A DNA stretch of 64,000 nucleotides from Gammaproteobacteria bacterium (GTDB lineage Bacteria; Pseudomonadota; Gammaproteobacteria; Burkholderiales; Rhodocyclaceae): positions 62,001-126,000 of the forward strand of contig JAHJVE010000006.1 in assembly GCA_018828385.1 (NCBI GenBank), given 5' to 3'. Below the pieces are notes generated by a model, which had not been told where the DNA came from, made no database searches, and saw only the letters and a list, made by a program, of their open reading frames with translations. Below, piece after piece: positions 10,051 through 22,117 of this stretch (position 1 is the stretch's first letter; each line of letters opens with the position of its first letter). A program made the translations under genes and the position numbers.

Positions 10051-10080
10051 TTGACGGGCGGCGCTATGCTTTGGGATACT
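10051..10080 (+). promoter_or_regulatory. Candidate promoter of the sugar ABC transporter operon
   Basis: TTGACG (10051-10056) and GATACT (10075-10080) are spaced 18 bases apart, about 205 bases before the binding-protein start. The match is imperfect and unsupported by other data. Confidence 0.3.
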
Positions 10081-10284
10081 TTGGAGAGGAGGCCTTGAAG
10101 TCTCAGCCTCTCCAGCCCATCCGACGACCGGATCAGCAGCAGTTTCCCGGTTGCACCTGTTCCGTATGGGGCTTGCAGGCCACGCCACGCCTGCAATGGT
10201 CTGCCCCGGATGATAACGAAGCGCGTGTCCCGGCTGCCAGCTTTGGCAAGCTCGGGGCGCTCCAGATCATGGGGGAGACGAACG

Positions 10285-11603
<1,319 letters not shown>

Positions 11604-11607
<4 letters not shown>

Positions 11608-12521
11608 CGGCCGGGCCGCACCAGGCTCCAAGCACCCGAAATTCGCCACTGACCCGGCAGCGCATCCGTTCAGCCTGGCTTTTCGTCACCCCTTTGTTGC
11701 TGGTGCTGGCGCTGGTTGCCGGCTGGCCGCTCTTGCGCACGGTGTGGTTCAGCCTGACCGATGCCAACCTGGCCGAATTGTCGGCCGCCCAGTTCGTCGG
11801 CCTCGACAATTACCACTATTTGTTCGACGACCCCGACTGGTGGCAGGCGGTGCGCAACACGCTGATCTTCGCCGGCGTCTCGGTCGGCCTCGAAACCGTG
11901 CTCGGGCTGGCCATCGCACTGGCCCTCAACGCCCGGTTTCCTGGCCGCGGCCTGCTGCGCGCCGCCATTCTTGTGCCCTGGGCGATCCCCACCGTGGTGT
12001 CAGCCAAGATGTGGGGCTGGATGTACAACGACGTGTTCGGCATCATCAACCACTTGCTGCTTGCCGCCGGATTGATCGCCGAGCCGCAAGCATGGACCGC
12101 CTCGCCCGACCTGGCGCTGGCCGCGATCATCGCGGTCGACGTCTGGAAAGCCACGCCTTTCATGGCCTTGCTGCTGCTCGCCGGGCTGCAGATGCTGCCG
12201 CGCGAATGTTATGAAAGCGCTGCAGTCGATGGCGTGCATCCGCTCAAGGTGTTCTTCCGCATCACCTTGCCGCTGCTCAAGCCGGCGCTGGCCGTCGCGC
12301 TGATTTTCCGCCTGCTCGACGCCCTGCGCGTTTTCGATCTGATCTACGTGATGACCGGCAACAGCCGCGACACCATGTCGATGTCGGTCTATGCCCGGCA
12401 GCAACTGGTCGATTTTCAGGATGTCGGCTACGGCTCGGCGGCGGCCACCCTGCTTTTCCTGCTGATCGCCTTGTTCACCATCGTTTATCTGACCCTGGCC
12501 CGGGTCGGGCGGGAGGATTGA
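11604..12521 (+). CDS. ABC transporter permease (MalF/ThuF-like)
   Basis: Inner-membrane permease subunit, 305 residues with six membrane segments. The EAA loop, which docks on the ATPase, is visible as ECYESAAVDGVHPLKVFFRITLP, split here only by my reading. It starts with GTG overlapping the stop of the binding-protein gene (GTGA). It would form a heterodimeric channel with the next permease. Confidence 0.92.
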
Positions 12522-12523
12522 GC

Positions 12524-13360
12524 ATGCGTAACTTCCGTCGTCTCGTCGGGCGCTTCGCCTTTTTCGTCTTCCTCGCGGCCATCGTCGTCTATTCGGTCTT
12601 TCCGTTCTACTGGGCAGTCGTCTCCTCGCTGAAATCGGGCTCGGCGCTGTTCTCGACCGATTTCTGGCCGCTCGACCCGGCCTGGTCGAATTACTCGGCG
12701 GTCTTTCGCGAGCAACCTTTCGGCCAGAACATTCTCAATTCATTGCTCGTCGCCCTGACCACGGTGCTCATTTCGCTGGCCCTCGCCCTCGGCGCCGCCT
12801 TTGCCCTGGGGCGGATCAGTTTTCGCGGGCGGACGCCGCTGCAGTTCGTCGTGCTCGGCATTTCGATGTTCCCGCAGATCGCCGTGCTCTCCGGCATGTT
12901 CGAACTGGTGCGCGGGCTCGGCCTCTACGACAACCTGCTGTCGCTGGTCTTCTCCTACCTGATCTTTACCCTGCCATTCACCGTCTGGGTACTGACCACC
13001 TTCATGCGCGAACTGCCGCGCGAGCTGGAAGATGCGGCCATCGTCGACGGCGCCGGGCCGTTCACCATCCTGACCCGCATTTTCCTGCCGCTGATGGGGC
13101 CGGCCATGGTCACCACCGGCCTGCTCGCCTTCATCGCCGCCTGGAACGAATTCCTGTTCGCCCTGACCTTCACACTGTCCTCCGGCCAGCGCACGGTGCC
13201 GGTGGCAATCGCCCTGATTTCCGGGGCGAGCAGCCACGAACTGCCGTGGGGCAACATCATGGCGGCGTCGGTCATCGTCACCGTGCCGCTGATCATTCTG
13301 GTGCTGATCTTCCAGCGCCGCATCGTCTCCGGCCTGACCGCCGGGGCCGTCAAAGGCTAG
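12524..13360 (+). CDS. ABC transporter permease (MalG/ThuG-like)
   Basis: Second permease subunit, 278 residues with six membrane segments. The EAA loop is [19 protein letters not shown], followed by a conserved Leu-Pro. I chose ATG 12524, which lies two bases after the upstream stop and 6 bases after the ribosome site GGGAGGA, rather than the in-frame TTG at 12518. It pairs with the preceding permease. Confidence 0.93.
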   Translation: MRNFRRLVGRFAFFVFLAAIVVYSVFPFYWAVVSSLKSGSALFSTDFWPLDPAWSNYSAVFREQPFGQNILNSLLVALTTVLISLALALGAAFALGRISFRGRTPLQFVVLGISMFPQIAVLSGMFELVRGLGLYDNLLSLVFSYLIFTLPFTVWVLTTFMRELPRELEDAAIVDGAGPFTILTRIFLPLMGPAMVTTGLLAFIAAWNEFLFALTFTLSSGQRTVPVAIALISGASSHELPWGNIMAASVIVTVPLIILVLIFQRRIVSGLTAGAVKG

Positions 13361-13373
13361 TCCGAGGAGCCCC

Positions 13374-14468
13374 ATGGCCGCCATCACCCTGCGCCAACTC
13401 GACAAACATTTCGGCAAAACCGACGTCATCAAGCACATCGATCTGGAGATCGCCGACAAGGAATTCGTCGTCTTCGTCGGGCCGTCCGGTTGCGGCAAAT
13501 CGACACTGCTCCGCCTGATCGCCGGGCTGGAAGACCCGAGCAATGGCGACATCCTGTTTGACGGTACGACGGTCAACGACCTGAAACCCGCCGAACGGGG
13601 GATCGCCATGGTCTTCCAGTCGTATGCGCTATACCCGCACATGAACGTCTATCAGAACATGGCCTTCGGTCTCAAACTGGCCAAACTGGGCAAGGCCGGG
13701 ATCGACGAGCGGGTGCGCAAGGCAGCCGGCATCCTGCAGATCGAGCATCTGCTCGAACGTAAGCCGAAGGAACTTTCCGGCGGCCAGCGCCAGCGCGTCG
13801 CCATCGGTCGCGCCATTGTCCGCCAGCCACGGGTTTTCCTCTTCGACGAACCGCTCTCCAACCTCGACGCGGCGCTCCGCGTCCAGATGCGCATCGAGAT
13901 CGCCAAGCTGCACCGCGAACTCGACGCGACAATGATCTACGTCACCCACGACCAGGTCGAGGCGATGACCCTGGCCAGCCGCATCGTCGTCCTCAACGGC
14001 GGACGCATCGAACAATGCGGCGCCCCGCTCGAGCTTTACCACCATCCGGCCAACCTGTTCGTGGCCGGCTTCATCGGCTCGCCGCAGATGAATTTCCTGG
14101 CGGCCACCATCGCGGCAGTCGGCGACCGGGAAATCACCATCGAACTGGCCAACGGCTTGCACCTGCCAGTCGCCGTGCCCGATATGCGGAACGCCGCGAT
14201 CGGCCAGTCCCTGACACTGGGCCTGCGCCCTGAACATCTGCAGGTCGACGGAAGCGGCATCGCCAGCCTGAGCGGCCGCATCATGGCTGTCGAGCATCTC
14301 GGCAGCGAAAGCTATCTTTATGTCGAACAAGCCGGCGGCGCCCCGCTCGTCGTCAAGTCCCCGGGCAGTTCCGGCGCCGGCGTCGGCGAGCGGATCTCGG
14401 TGGGCATTCCGGCCCATGCCTGCCACTTCTTTGATGCCGGCGGGGTGGCGGTTTTTGGCCCGAATTGA
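13374..14468 (+). CDS. Sugar ABC transporter ATP-binding protein (MalK/UgpC type)
   Basis: Cytoplasmic ATPase of the importer, 364 residues. It has Walker [10 protein letters not shown], signature [17 protein letters not shown], Walker [13 protein letters not shown] and the switch histidine in [12 protein letters not shown]. The C-terminal third is a TOBE/OB-fold regulatory domain typical of MalK-like subunits. ATG 13374 follows a GAGGAG ribosome site. It is last in the operon, and no glycosidase or regulator gene is attached, so neither the substrate nor the regulation can be read from context. Confidence 0.94.
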   Translation: MAAITLRQLDKHFGKTDVIKHIDLEIADKEFVVFVGPSGCGKSTLLRLIAGLEDPSNGDILFDGTTVNDLKPAERGIAMVFQSYALYPHMNVYQNMAFGLKLAKLGKAGIDERVRKAAGILQIEHLLERKPKELSGGQRQRVAIGRAIVRQPRVFLFDEPLSNLDAALRVQMRIEIAKLHRELDATMIYVTHDQVEAMTLASRIVVLNGGRIEQCGAPLELYHHPANLFVAGFIGSPQMNFLAATIAAVGDREITIELANGLHLPVAVPDMRNAAIGQSLTLGLRPEHLQVDGSGIASLSGRIMAVEHLGSESYLYVEQAGGAPLVVKSPGSSGAGVGERISVGIPAHACHFFDAGGVAVFGPN

Positions 14469-14631
14469 ATGTCGACCGTAGCGCTGGCGAGAAGGCCGAT
14501 TCGGCCCGGCACAATTGTCAGTGAACTTTTCGTTTTTTGATCTCTCTACTTGTTCAGCCGTGCTCAGGTCCTGATAATCTGCCGCAGATGTCAGGCCCGC
14601 ACTTTGCGGATTGACCACAAACTTGTCAGCC

Positions 14632-15705
14632 ATGCTCAACGAAACCCTCAGCCCAGAACAAACGCCGTCCGGACTCGCCGATTTCAAACCGGCTGTTTCC
14701 GCGTTACCTGGCATGCATCGCGAAGGGACGCTGCTCGATAAATATGGTCGGCGGATCAGCTATGTTCGCCTGTCGATTACCGACCGCTGCGATTTTCGCT
14801 GCACATACTGCATGGCGGAGGAAATGACCTTTCTGCCCCGTAACGAGGTCATGAGCCTTGAAGAATGCCTGCGCGTGGCGACAGTATTCGTTGGTCTGGG
14901 CGTCACCAAGCTGCGCATAACCGGCGGCGAGCCGCTGGTCCGCAAGGATGCGATGTGGTTGATCGAGCGTCTGGGTGCCCTGCCCGGCCTGGAAAACCTG
15001 GTGCTCACCACCAACGGTTCTCAACTCGACCGGTTTGCCGCCCCGTTACGGGCGGCCGGCGTCAAGCGCATCAACATCAGCCTGGACACCCTGAACCCGG
15101 AGCGCTTCAAAAAAATCACCCGGATCGGCGATCTGGCCAAGGTACTGCGCGGTATCGAAGCGGCCCGCCAGGCCGGATTCCGGCGCACCAAGCTCAATGC
15201 CGTGATGATGCGTGGCACCAACGATGACGAGTTCGTCGATCTGGTCCGGTTTGCCGTAGAAAACGAACTGGATATTTCGTTCATCGAGGAAATGCCGCTG
15301 GGCGAAATTCACGGGCGCAGCAACACCTACATTTCATCCGAAGAAACGCGCGAAATGTTATCGCGCCATTTTGAGCTGATCCCTTCCACGGAAGACTCCG
15401 GCGGCCCGGCGCGCTATTGGCGCATTCCCGGCAGCGAATCACGCGTTGGATTCATCTCGCCGCACAGCCACAATTTCTGCGATAGCTGCAACCGTGTGCG
15501 GATCACTGCCAAGGGCGAACTTTACCCATGCCTCGGCCAGAACGATGCGGCGAATCTGCTGCCAGCCCTAAGGGCAAGCGATGACGATGCTGCCTTGCGC
15601 CAAGCAATCGTCGACAGCATGGGCATCAAGCCCTATGGGCACGACTTTACGCAGCAAATGGATGCACCACAGGTCGTCCGCTTCATGTCGATGACCGGCG
15701 GCTGA
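14632..15705 (+). CDS. moaA: GTP 3',8-cyclase (molybdenum cofactor biosynthesis)
   Basis: Radical SAM enzyme for the first step of molybdopterin synthesis, turning GTP into 3',8-cyclo-GTP for MoaC. It is 357 residues. The SAM cluster cysteines are Cys53, Cys57 and Cys60 (CDFRCTYC), the GTP-side cluster is Cys283, Cys286 and Cys300, and the essential C-terminal Gly-Gly is present (SMTGG). ATG 14632 is chosen over an in-frame TTG at 14611, though no strong ribosome site is visible, so the start is uncertain. No other moa gene is adjacent. One repeat copy begins immediately after the stop codon, then a terminator. Confidence 0.95.
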   Translation: MLNETLSPEQTPSGLADFKPAVSALPGMHREGTLLDKYGRRISYVRLSITDRCDFRCTYCMAEEMTFLPRNEVMSLEECLRVATVFVGLGVTKLRITGGEPLVRKDAMWLIERLGALPGLENLVLTTNGSQLDRFAAPLRAAGVKRINISLDTLNPERFKKITRIGDLAKVLRGIEAARQAGFRRTKLNAVMMRGTNDDEFVDLVRFAVENELDISFIEEMPLGEIHGRSNTYISSEETREMLSRHFELIPSTEDSGGPARYWRIPGSESRVGFISPHSHNFCDSCNRVRITAKGELYPCLGQNDAANLLPALRASDDDAALRQAIVDSMGIKPYGHDFTQQMDAPQVVRFMSMTGG

Positions 15706-15744
15706 TTTCAATTTTGGCCATTTTTTCCGGTTGACCGTAGGAAT
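15706..15744 (+). repeat. Dispersed ~40-bp repeat, copy 1 (forward)
   Basis: This is close to the consensus of the family: TTTTGGCCA, then TTTTTTCCGGTTGACCGTAG, then GAAT. It starts directly after the moaA stop codon and precedes the terminator. Confidence 0.85.
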
Positions 15745-15764
15745 ACGGCTTGGCACACAAAAGA

Positions 15765-15788
15765 GGCGACCCGACGGGTCGCCTTTTT
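15765..15788. terminator. Bidirectional terminator between moaA and typA
   Basis: The perfect stem GGCGACCC / GGGTCGCC with loop GAC is followed by TTTTT. An A-rich stretch on the left lets it work for the convergent typA as well. Confidence 0.88.
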
Positions 15789-15832
15789 GCTGTCAGCCCC
15801 CGACAGCCGAGGCTACTGACTTGCGCCGTATC

Positions 15833-17674
15833 TTACAGACCGCGCACCGCGCGCTTGCGCTCGATTTCGGTCAGGTAACGTTTGCGCAGACGAATCGACT
15901 TCGGCGTCAGCTCGACCAGTTCGTCTTCTTCGATGAACTCGACGGCGGCTTCCAGGCTTAGCTGGACGGCCGGGACCAGACGAACCGCTTCGTCGGTACC
16001 GGAGGCACGGACGTTGGTCAGTTGCTTGCCCTTGATCGGATTAACCACGAGGTCGTTTTCACGGCTGTGGATACCGATGATCATGCCTTCGTACAGCTTG
16101 TCGCCCGGCACCACGAACATGCGGCCGCGGTCCTGCAGCTTCCACAGCGCGTAGGCGACGGCTTCGCCGTTGTCCTGGGAGATCAGCACGCCGTTGCGAC
16201 GCTCGGCAACGGTACCGTCCTTGACCGGAGCGTATTCGTCGAAGACGTGGCTCATCAGGCCGTTGCCGCGGGTCAGGTTCATGAATTCGCCCTGGAAACC
16301 GATCAGGCCACGGGCCGGGATGCGATATTCGATACGGACGCGACCGCGACCGTCCGGCACCATGTCCTGCAGGTCGCCACGGCGCATGCCGAGGCTTTCC
16401 ATGACGCCGCCCTGGGTGTCTTCTTCAACGTCAACCGTCAGCAATTCATACGGCTCGCACTCGACGCCGTTGATCGTCTTCTTGACGACGCGCGGGCGAC
16501 CGACGGCCAGTTCATAGCCTTCGCGACGCATGTTTTCGAGCAGGATGCCGAGGTGCAGTTCGCCACGGCCAGCCACGTCGAACACATCGCCGTTACCGGT
16601 GTCATGCACACGCAGCGCCATGTTGGTCAGCAGTTCTTTGTGCAGGCGATCACGGATCTGGCGGCTGGTGACGAACTTGCCTTCGGTACCGGCCAGCGGG
16701 CTGGTATTGACCATGAATTGCATGGACAGCGTCGGCTCGTCGATCTTGAGCAGGGGCAGGGATTCGGGTTGTTCCGGATCGGTGACGGTACAGCCGAGGA
16801 CCAGATCTTCGATACCGGTAATCTGGACGATGTCGCCAGCTTGACCTTCTTCGAGTTCGATCTTGTTCAGGCCCTTGTAGCCGAACACCTGACCAATCTT
16901 GGCCTTGATCGGGGTGCGCTCGTGTTCGGCCGCTTCTTCTTCGGTACCGAACATAACCAGCACGTTCTGGCCGGTCTTGACCTTGCCGCGATTGATCTTG
17001 CCGACGCCGATGCGACCGACGTAGGACGAGTAATCAAGGGCGGTAATCTGCAATTGCAGGGGCGCTTCGAGATCGGTGTCCGGGGCCGGCACATGGCGCA
17101 GGATCGTGTCGAACAGCGGAATCATGTTTTCGCGCGGCTGGTCGAGTTCCATGGCCGCCCAGCCGTTGAGGCCGGAAGCGTAAACAATCGGGAAATCGAG
17201 TTGTTCGTCGGTCGCACCGAGTTTGTCGAACAGGTCGAAAGTCAGATTGACGGCCTGATCGGGATCGGCGCCATCTCGGTCAACCTTGTTGACCAGAACG
17301 ATCGGGCGCAGGCCGAGAGCCAGCGCCTTCTTGGTGACGAAGCGGGTCTGCGGCATCGGGCCTTCGGCAGCATCGACCAGCAGGACAACGCCATCGACCA
17401 TGCCGAGCACGCGCTCGACTTCACCACCGAAGTCCGCGTGTCCCGGCGTATCGACGATATTGATGTGAACGCCCTGATACTCGACCGCGGTGTTCTTGGA
17501 AAGAATCGTGATGCCACGCTCTTTTTCCAGGTCGTTGGAGTCCATGACGCACTCGACCAGTTGTTGGTGAGCAGCGAAGGTGCCGGACTGGCGGAGCAGC
17601 TGGTCGACCAGGGTGGTTTTACCGTGGTCAACGTGCGCGATGATGGCGATGTTGCGGATCGGACGAGCGGACAT
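15833..17674 (-). CDS. typA: Translational GTPase TypA/BipA
   Basis: Ribosome-binding GTPase related to EF-G, 613 residues, involved in 50S assembly and stress or cold adaptation. G motifs are AHVDHGKTT (G1), DTPGHADF (G3) and NKVDRDGA (G4). Domains II, III and V and the BipA-specific C-terminal domain follow at normal length (for example [18 protein letters not shown]). The start ATG at 17674 gives [21 protein letters not shown], as in orthologues. A single-gene unit, convergent with moaA. Confidence 0.97.
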   Translation of the reverse strand: MSARPIRNIAIIAHVDHGKTTLVDQLLRQSGTFAAHQQLVECVMDSNDLEKERGITILSKNTAVEYQGVHINIVDTPGHADFGGEVERVLGMVDGVVLLVDAAEGPMPQTRFVTKKALALGLRPIVLVNKVDRDGADPDQAVNLTFDLFDKLGATDEQLDFPIVYASGLNGWAAMELDQPRENMIPLFDTILRHVPAPDTDLEAPLQLQITALDYSSYVGRIGVGKINRGKVKTGQNVLVMFGTEEEAAEHERTPIKAKIGQVFGYKGLNKIELEEGQAGDIVQITGIEDLVLGCTVTDPEQPESLPLLKIDEPTLSMQFMVNTSPLAGTEGKFVTSRQIRDRLHKELLTNMALRVHDTGNGDVFDVAGRGELHLGILLENMRREGYELAVGRPRVVKKTINGVECEPYELLTVDVEEDTQGGVMESLGMRRGDLQDMVPDGRGRVRIEYRIPARGLIGFQGEFMNLTRGNGLMSHVFDEYAPVKDGTVAERRNGVLISQDNGEAVAYALWKLQDRGRMFVVPGDKLYEGMIIGIHSRENDLVVNPIKGKQLTNVRASGTDEAVRLVPAVQLSLEAAVEFIEEDELVELTPKSIRLRKRYLTEIERKRAVRGL

Positions 17675-17744
17675 GGGAAGGCCTGAAAAATCAAAGGCGT
17701 GATTCTATCACCGATGGTGCGCCGCAACATCCCCGGCGAAGCTT

Positions 17745-18143
17745 TTATCCTTCTTTATTACGCATGAAATCGGCGGTGTTGAAGAAATTATTGAGCAACA
17801 CCTTGCGGACATCCTCGCTCAGACCGACGTCCTCCATGGCCAGCGCCATGCAGGCAACCCATTGATCGCGTTCCTTGGCGCCAATAGCGAACGGCATGTG
17901 ACGGGCACGCAGTTTGGGATGGCCAAACTTTTCAACGAAAAGATCGGGGCCGCCGAACCAGCCGGAAAGAAACATGAAGAGCTTGTCCCGGGAACCTGAC
18001 AGATCGGCCGGATGCATGGCCCGCAGTTCGGCAAAATGGGAAACGGTGTCCATCAATTCGTAGAAACGGGCGGTCAGCCTGGCAACGGTGGCTTCGCCGC
18101 CGATTTTTTCGTAGGTCGTGGGTTTGGAGGCCTGATCAGTCAT
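17745..18143 (-). CDS. Group II truncated haemoglobin (trHbO-like)
   Basis: Haem protein of 132 residues with the 2-on-2 globin fold. The proximal histidine is His82 in the RHMPF motif of GHPKLRARHMPF, and the group II hallmark Trp at position G8 is Trp95 (ERDQWVACM). Tyr28 in ARFYELM probably corresponds to the B10 tyrosine. Such proteins bind oxygen or NO and are linked to microaerobic life or NO detoxification. It lies 70 bases downstream of the typA start region on the same strand order (transcribed toward typA) and could precede typA in one transcript. Confidence 0.92.
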   Translation of the reverse strand: MTDQASKPTTYEKIGGEATVARLTARFYELMDTVSHFAELRAMHPADLSGSRDKLFMFLSGWFGGPDLFVEKFGHPKLRARHMPFAIGAKERDQWVACMALAMEDVGLSEDVRKVLLNNFFNTADFMRNKEG

Positions 18144-18229
18144 GTTTCTGCTCGCAGTAAGACGTGGGAAAGCCAGGAAGTGTACCGGAGCCGACGACGA
18201 TTTCCGAGAGCCCGACGACGGCGTCAGGA

Positions 18230-19369
18230 TTACGCGCCAACCCTTTCGGCATGCAGGATGCCGCCACGACCGTTTTCGGACTTGCTGCGATACATGGCCT
18301 TGTCGACAGAGGCCAGAACCGATGACAGATCGCTGCCATGCTCAGGAAAGCTGCCAACACCGATTGAAACATTGAAATCGATGGCGTTCTTTCTAGCCCA
18401 TTCGTTGATTTCCTGCCGTACCCGTTGCGCGACGATTTCACCCCCCTGGCGCGACGTGCGCGGCAAAACGAGGACGAACTCGTCGCCGCCATAGCGGGCC
18501 ACGAGATCAATGTCGCGGACGTTGGCGAGAATGCTCTCGGCAACGGCCACCAGCACGTTGTCGCCAACGTGATGGCCGTGTGTATCGTTCACGCTTTTGA
18601 AACCGTCCAGATCGGCGAAGAGCACGACGATTTCGCCGCCATTTGCGGCCGGCGAGTTGAATAATTCGGTAGCACGTTCGAACAGTGCCCGCCGGTTGAG
18701 CATGCCAGTCAGCGCATCGACATTTCTCTCGTGCGAGAGCTTGCGGCGTGCCCGCTCGATCTTGGCGGTCAATGAATAGGAATAAAGGACGACGATGGCA
18801 AAAAAGACTAGGAAAAAGATCGCGCTGACGGAGAAGATGGCCAGGTAGTCAGGTAGGCGCAGCCAGACAATGAGGATCGATGCTCCGAGACTACCGATTA
18901 CGGCCTCACCAAAAAGCCCGAGGCCGTAGCGCATGCCGTTGCCGAGTATGACCATGAGAAACACGAGGAATCCGGGCGAGCTGAGCGTAGTGTCGGCCAA
19001 TGCGGCAAATGAAGCGGCAGAGATATCGACCCACATGGTCAGACGCTGGCGCCATGGTGCATGCGGCACACGCGTTGCATGCCAGGTAAAAAAGAGAATC
19101 TCCAGACCATAAATCGTCATCACCAGATTGACTATGGGCAGGCTGACCCAAGACCGCACCTGAGCCTCGCCACCGAAGTTGAAGTACATCAGGGCCAGGA
19201 TGCAGAAAAGCAGGCGTGTCCAGTATTGCGCTTTTTGGTCTTCCCACGACAAACGATGTGGCAGGCTATCGAACAGGGACAGTTCAACGCGCCGGGCGAA
19301 ACCGGACCGTCGATCGGTTCCCCGTCGATCATGGCAACTTCCCCTCTCGTAGTCCCGTCTTCTGCGCAT
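18230..19369 (-). CDS. Membrane-bound diguanylate cyclase (GGDEF)
   Basis: Makes c-di-GMP from two GTP. It is 379 residues: a short Arg-rich cytoplasmic start, five or six membrane helices (about 45-205), a short coil, then a GGDEF domain with intact active site RYGGDEF. The product-inhibition site RxxD is present as RDID, five residues before GGDEF. ATG 19369 (MRRRRDYERG) is preferred because a GGGGG tract lies just upstream; ATG 19384 in frame is possible. The membrane part has no recognised sensor family (MASE-like at most). It stands between the globin and ygiQ genes. Confidence 0.9.
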   Translation of the reverse strand: MRRRRDYERGSCHDRRGTDRRSGFARRVELSLFDSLPHRLSWEDQKAQYWTRLLFCILALMYFNFGGEAQVRSWVSLPIVNLVMTIYGLEILFFTWHATRVPHAPWRQRLTMWVDISAASFAALADTTLSSPGFLVFLMVILGNGMRYGLGLFGEAVIGSLGASILIVWLRLPDYLAIFSVSAIFFLVFFAIVVLYSYSLTAKIERARRKLSHERNVDALTGMLNRRALFERATELFNSPAANGGEIVVLFADLDGFKSVNDTHGHHVGDNVLVAVAESILANVRDIDLVARYGGDEFVLVLPRTSRQGGEIVAQRVRQEINEWARKNAIDFNVSIGVGSFPEHGSDLSSVLASVDKAMYRSKSENGRGGILHAERVGA

Positions 19370-19523
19370 GTCGCCCCCGGCCAACCGGCCCTATGCCGAC
19401 CGTCTATCGAAAACCACGCGCGGGGAAAAATAAAATCGGGCGAAAACTCTCGAAGCTACGGAAATTACGGCTCTTTTTTAGAGTATCGTCAGTTCCCGCA
19501 GACCCGTCAATTATGCAGGCGCC

Positions 19524-21695
19524 TTATTTTTTCCTGCTCCGCAACTGACGTTGAACGCTGGCCCGAACGACCGGCCCGCTGCGCCGATTATTCCCGGTGG
19601 ATGCAGCCGGTGCGCCACCCGTGCCAGCCGGCTGCCAGGCCGGAATCAGTTGTTTTTTGCCATTGCCGATCAGATCGGCGCGGCCCATTTCCTTGAGCGC
19701 TTCGCGCAACAACGGCCAGTTGGCCGGGTCGTGGTAGCGCAGGAAGGCTTTGTGCAGCTTGCGCTGACGACCATTGCGCACAGTGCCGACCTGTTCGCTG
19801 CTGCGCGTCACCTTGCGCAGGGGGTTGCGCTCGCTGTGATACATCGTCGTCGCCATGGCCATTGGCGTCGGGATGAAGGTCTGCACCTGGTCGAGACGGA
19901 AATTATTCTTTTTGAGCCAGAGTGCCAGATTGAGCATGTCCTCGTCTTCCGTCCCCGGGTGGGCGGCGATGAAGTACGGAATCAGGTACTGCTCCTTGCC
20001 GGCTTCGCGCGAGAAGCGGTCGAACAGCTGCTTGAAGCGGTCATAGGAGCCAATGCCCGGTTTCATCATCTTGGAGAGCGGGCGCTCTTCGGTATGTTCC
20101 GGGGCGATTTTGAGGTAACCGCCGACGTGGTGGGTGACCAGTTCCTTGATGTATTCAGGCGAGCGCACGGCGAGGTCGTAGCGCAGGCCGGAGCCGATCA
20201 GCACCTTCTTGACGCCTTTGAGCGTGCGCGCCTTGCGATACAGCGAGATGAGCTTGCTGTGGTCGGTGTTCATGTTCTCGCAGATGTCCGGATAGACGCA
20301 GGACAGCCGGCGACAGGCCGACTCGATCTTCGGATCCTTGCAGGTCAGGTGGAACATGTTGGCGGTCGGCCCGCCGAGGTCGGAGACGATGCCAGTGAAG
20401 CCCGGCGTCTTGTCGCGCATTTCCTCGATTTCGCGGATCACCGAATCTTCGGAACGGCTCTGGATGATGCGACCTTCGTGCTCGGTAATCGAGCAGAAGG
20501 TGCAGCCGCCGAAGCAGCCACGCATGATGTTGACCGAGAAACGGATCATCTCCCAGGCCGGAATCTTCGCCTCGCCGTAGGCCGGATGGGGCCGTCGCGC
20601 GTAGGGCAGTTCATAGACGCCGTCGAGTTCCTCGGTGCTCAGCGGGATGGGCGGCGGATTGAGCCAGACGTCGCGTTCGCCATGACCCTGAACCAGCGCC
20701 CGGGCGTTGCCGGGGTTGGATTCGAGGTGGAAGGTGCGCGAGGCGTGGGCATACAACACCGGATCGTCCTTGACCTGTTCGTAGGACGGCAGGCGAATGG
20801 CGGTGTGGGCACGCTTGTCCTGGCGGGCGGCCAGACGCTCGGTACGCGACACGATGCGGACCGGGTGGGCATTGCCTTCCACGGTCAACCGGGAATTTTG
20901 CTCATTTTTCAAATCGCCTTCCATGGCATATGGGTCGGCATGCTTGACCAGCGGCCCCGGCGTGTCGACCGAAGACGAATCCATGGCCTCCCATTCGGCT
21001 GACGGCAACCAGCCGCGCGGCACCATGAAGGCCGTCCCACGCAGATCGCGGATTTCGCTGATTTTTTCGCCCCGGGCCAGGCGATGGGCAATCTCGACAA
21101 TGGCCCGCTCGGCATTGCCGAAGACGAGCAGGTCGGCCTTGGAGTCGGGCAGAACCGAGCGCCTGACCTTGTCCGACCAGTAATCGTAGTGCGCGATGCG
21201 ACGCAAGCTGGCCTCGATCGAGCCGATCACCACGTTGCAACCGGGAAACGCCTCGCGGCAGCGCTGGGCGTAGACCGTCACGGCATGATCCGGGCGCTTG
21301 TTCGGCTCGCCGTTCGGCGTGTACGCGTCATCAGAGCGGATCTTGCGATCAGCCGTGTAGCGATTGACCATCGAATCCATGTTGCCGGCCGTAACGCCGT
21401 AGAACAGATTCGGTTTTCCCAGTTTTTTGAAGTCGACCGCAGAGTTCCAGTCCGGCTGGCAAATGATGCCGACGCGGAAGCCCTGGGCTTCGAGCAAACG
21501 CCCGATCAAGGCCATGCCGAAGCTCGGATGGTCGATGTAGGCATCGCCGGTGACAAGAATGATGTCGCACGAATCCCAGCCCAAGGACTCCATCTCGGCG
21601 CGCGACATGGGCAGGAAAGGAGCTGGCCCGAAACGATGCGCCCAGAATTTGCGGTAAGCGAAGAGCGGGCGGGTGTTTTGCTGATTTGAATCCAT
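19524..21695 (-). CDS. ygiQ: YgiQ family radical SAM protein (UPF0313)
   Basis: Large radical SAM protein of unknown function, 723 residues. The N-terminal domain resembles cobalamin-type Rossmann folds ([35 protein letters not shown]). The radical SAM cluster motif is [19 protein letters not shown], and the C-terminal extension carries [12 protein letters not shown] and a basic tail. ATG 21695 is chosen, since [19 protein letters not shown] matches the family start. Residues about 260-273 are encoded by a copy of the dispersed repeat (20877-20917), read as [12 protein letters not shown]. The enzyme reaction is not known. Confidence 0.93.
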   Translation of the reverse strand: MDSNQQNTRPLFAYRKFWAHRFGPAPFLPMSRAEMESLGWDSCDIILVTGDAYIDHPSFGMALIGRLLEAQGFRVGIICQPDWNSAVDFKKLGKPNLFYGVTAGNMDSMVNRYTADRKIRSDDAYTPNGEPNKRPDHAVTVYAQRCREAFPGCNVVIGSIEASLRRIAHYDYWSDKVRRSVLPDSKADLLVFGNAERAIVEIAHRLARGEKISEIRDLRGTAFMVPRGWLPSAEWEAMDSSSVDTPGPLVKHADPYAMEGDLKNEQNSRLTVEGNAHPVRIVSRTERLAARQDKRAHTAIRLPSYEQVKDDPVLYAHASRTFHLESNPGNARALVQGHGERDVWLNPPPIPLSTEELDGVYELPYARRPHPAYGEAKIPAWEMIRFSVNIMRGCFGGCTFCSITEHEGRIIQSRSEDSVIREIEEMRDKTPGFTGIVSDLGGPTANMFHLTCKDPKIESACRRLSCVYPDICENMNTDHSKLISLYRKARTLKGVKKVLIGSGLRYDLAVRSPEYIKELVTHHVGGYLKIAPEHTEERPLSKMMKPGIGSYDRFKQLFDRFSREAGKEQYLIPYFIAAHPGTEDEDMLNLALWLKKNNFRLDQVQTFIPTPMAMATTMYHSERNPLRKVTRSSEQVGTVRNGRQRKLHKAFLRYHDPANWPLLREALKEMGRADLIGNGKKQLIPAWQPAGTGGAPAASTGNNRRSGPVVRASVQRQLRSRKK
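20877..20917 (-). repeat. Dispersed repeat, copy inside ygiQ, in frame
   Basis: On the minus strand it reads GAAAAATGAGCAAAATTCCC followed by GGTTGACCGTGG. It adds no stop codon and no frameshift to ygiQ. Confidence 0.7.
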
Positions 21696-21766
21696 GCAAT
21701 ATTTTACCTGAGAGCGCCTAGGGGCATGGCATACTTGCCCTTTGTCCAAGAGCCCTCCCCTACGCG

Positions 21767-22117
21767 ATGATGAATCTTCCCACCCGCGAACAGGCCGGTG
21801 TCCTGATCGTTTCCGTCAGCGGACGCATAGACCACACGACCAGCGAAGAGTTCTCGAAAACACTCGATCCCCTGCTCGAAACCTGTGCCCAAGGGCATCC
21901 CCCGGTCCTGCTCGATTTTGCCGGGGTTGATTACATCAGCAGCGCCGGCCTCCGTGTCCTCATGATGGCCTCGCGTCGCGCCAAGGCGCAACAAGGTGCT
22001 TTCGCGATAGCCGCCCTGCAGCCGCTGGTCCAGGAGGTGTTCGCCATCAGCCGCTTCAACCTGATCGTGCCGTGCTATGCCAGCGTCGATAGCGCCTGCA
22101 AGGTGCTCGGCTCATGA
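21767..22117 (+). CDS. STAS-domain anti-sigma factor antagonist
   Basis: A 116-residue single STAS domain of the SpoIIAA/RsbV type. The phosphorylatable serine is Ser58 or Ser59 in [12 protein letters not shown]. In partner switching such a protein is inactivated by an RsbW-type kinase and reactivated by a PP2C phosphatase, and both candidates lie nearby. ATG 21767 and ATG 21770 are both possible starts. The stop overlaps the next gene as ATGA, so the first three genes (STAS, MBL, CHASE2-PP2C) form one operon. Confidence 0.92.
   Translation: MMNLPTREQAGVLIVSVSGRIDHTTSEEFSKTLDPLLETCAQGHPPVLLDFAGVDYISSAGLRVLMMASRRAKAQQGAFAIAALQPLVQEVFAISRFNLIVPCYASVDSACKVLGS

Noticed and set aside
13561..13590. 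GACGGTCAACGACCTGAAA in the sugar ATPase gene resembling the reverse repeat core.
   Set aside because: It encodes the normal family segment [14 protein letters not shown] and lacks the A/T-rich half.
14466..14500. GTCGACCGTAGCG after the sugar ATPase gene resembling the repeat core.
   Set aside because: Only about ten bases match and the left half of the element is absent; probably chance.
21415..21450. TTTTTTGAAGTCGACCGCAG in ygiQ resembling the repeat.
   Set aside because: The encoded residues ([12 protein letters not shown]) are conserved in YgiQ proteins, so a chance match.
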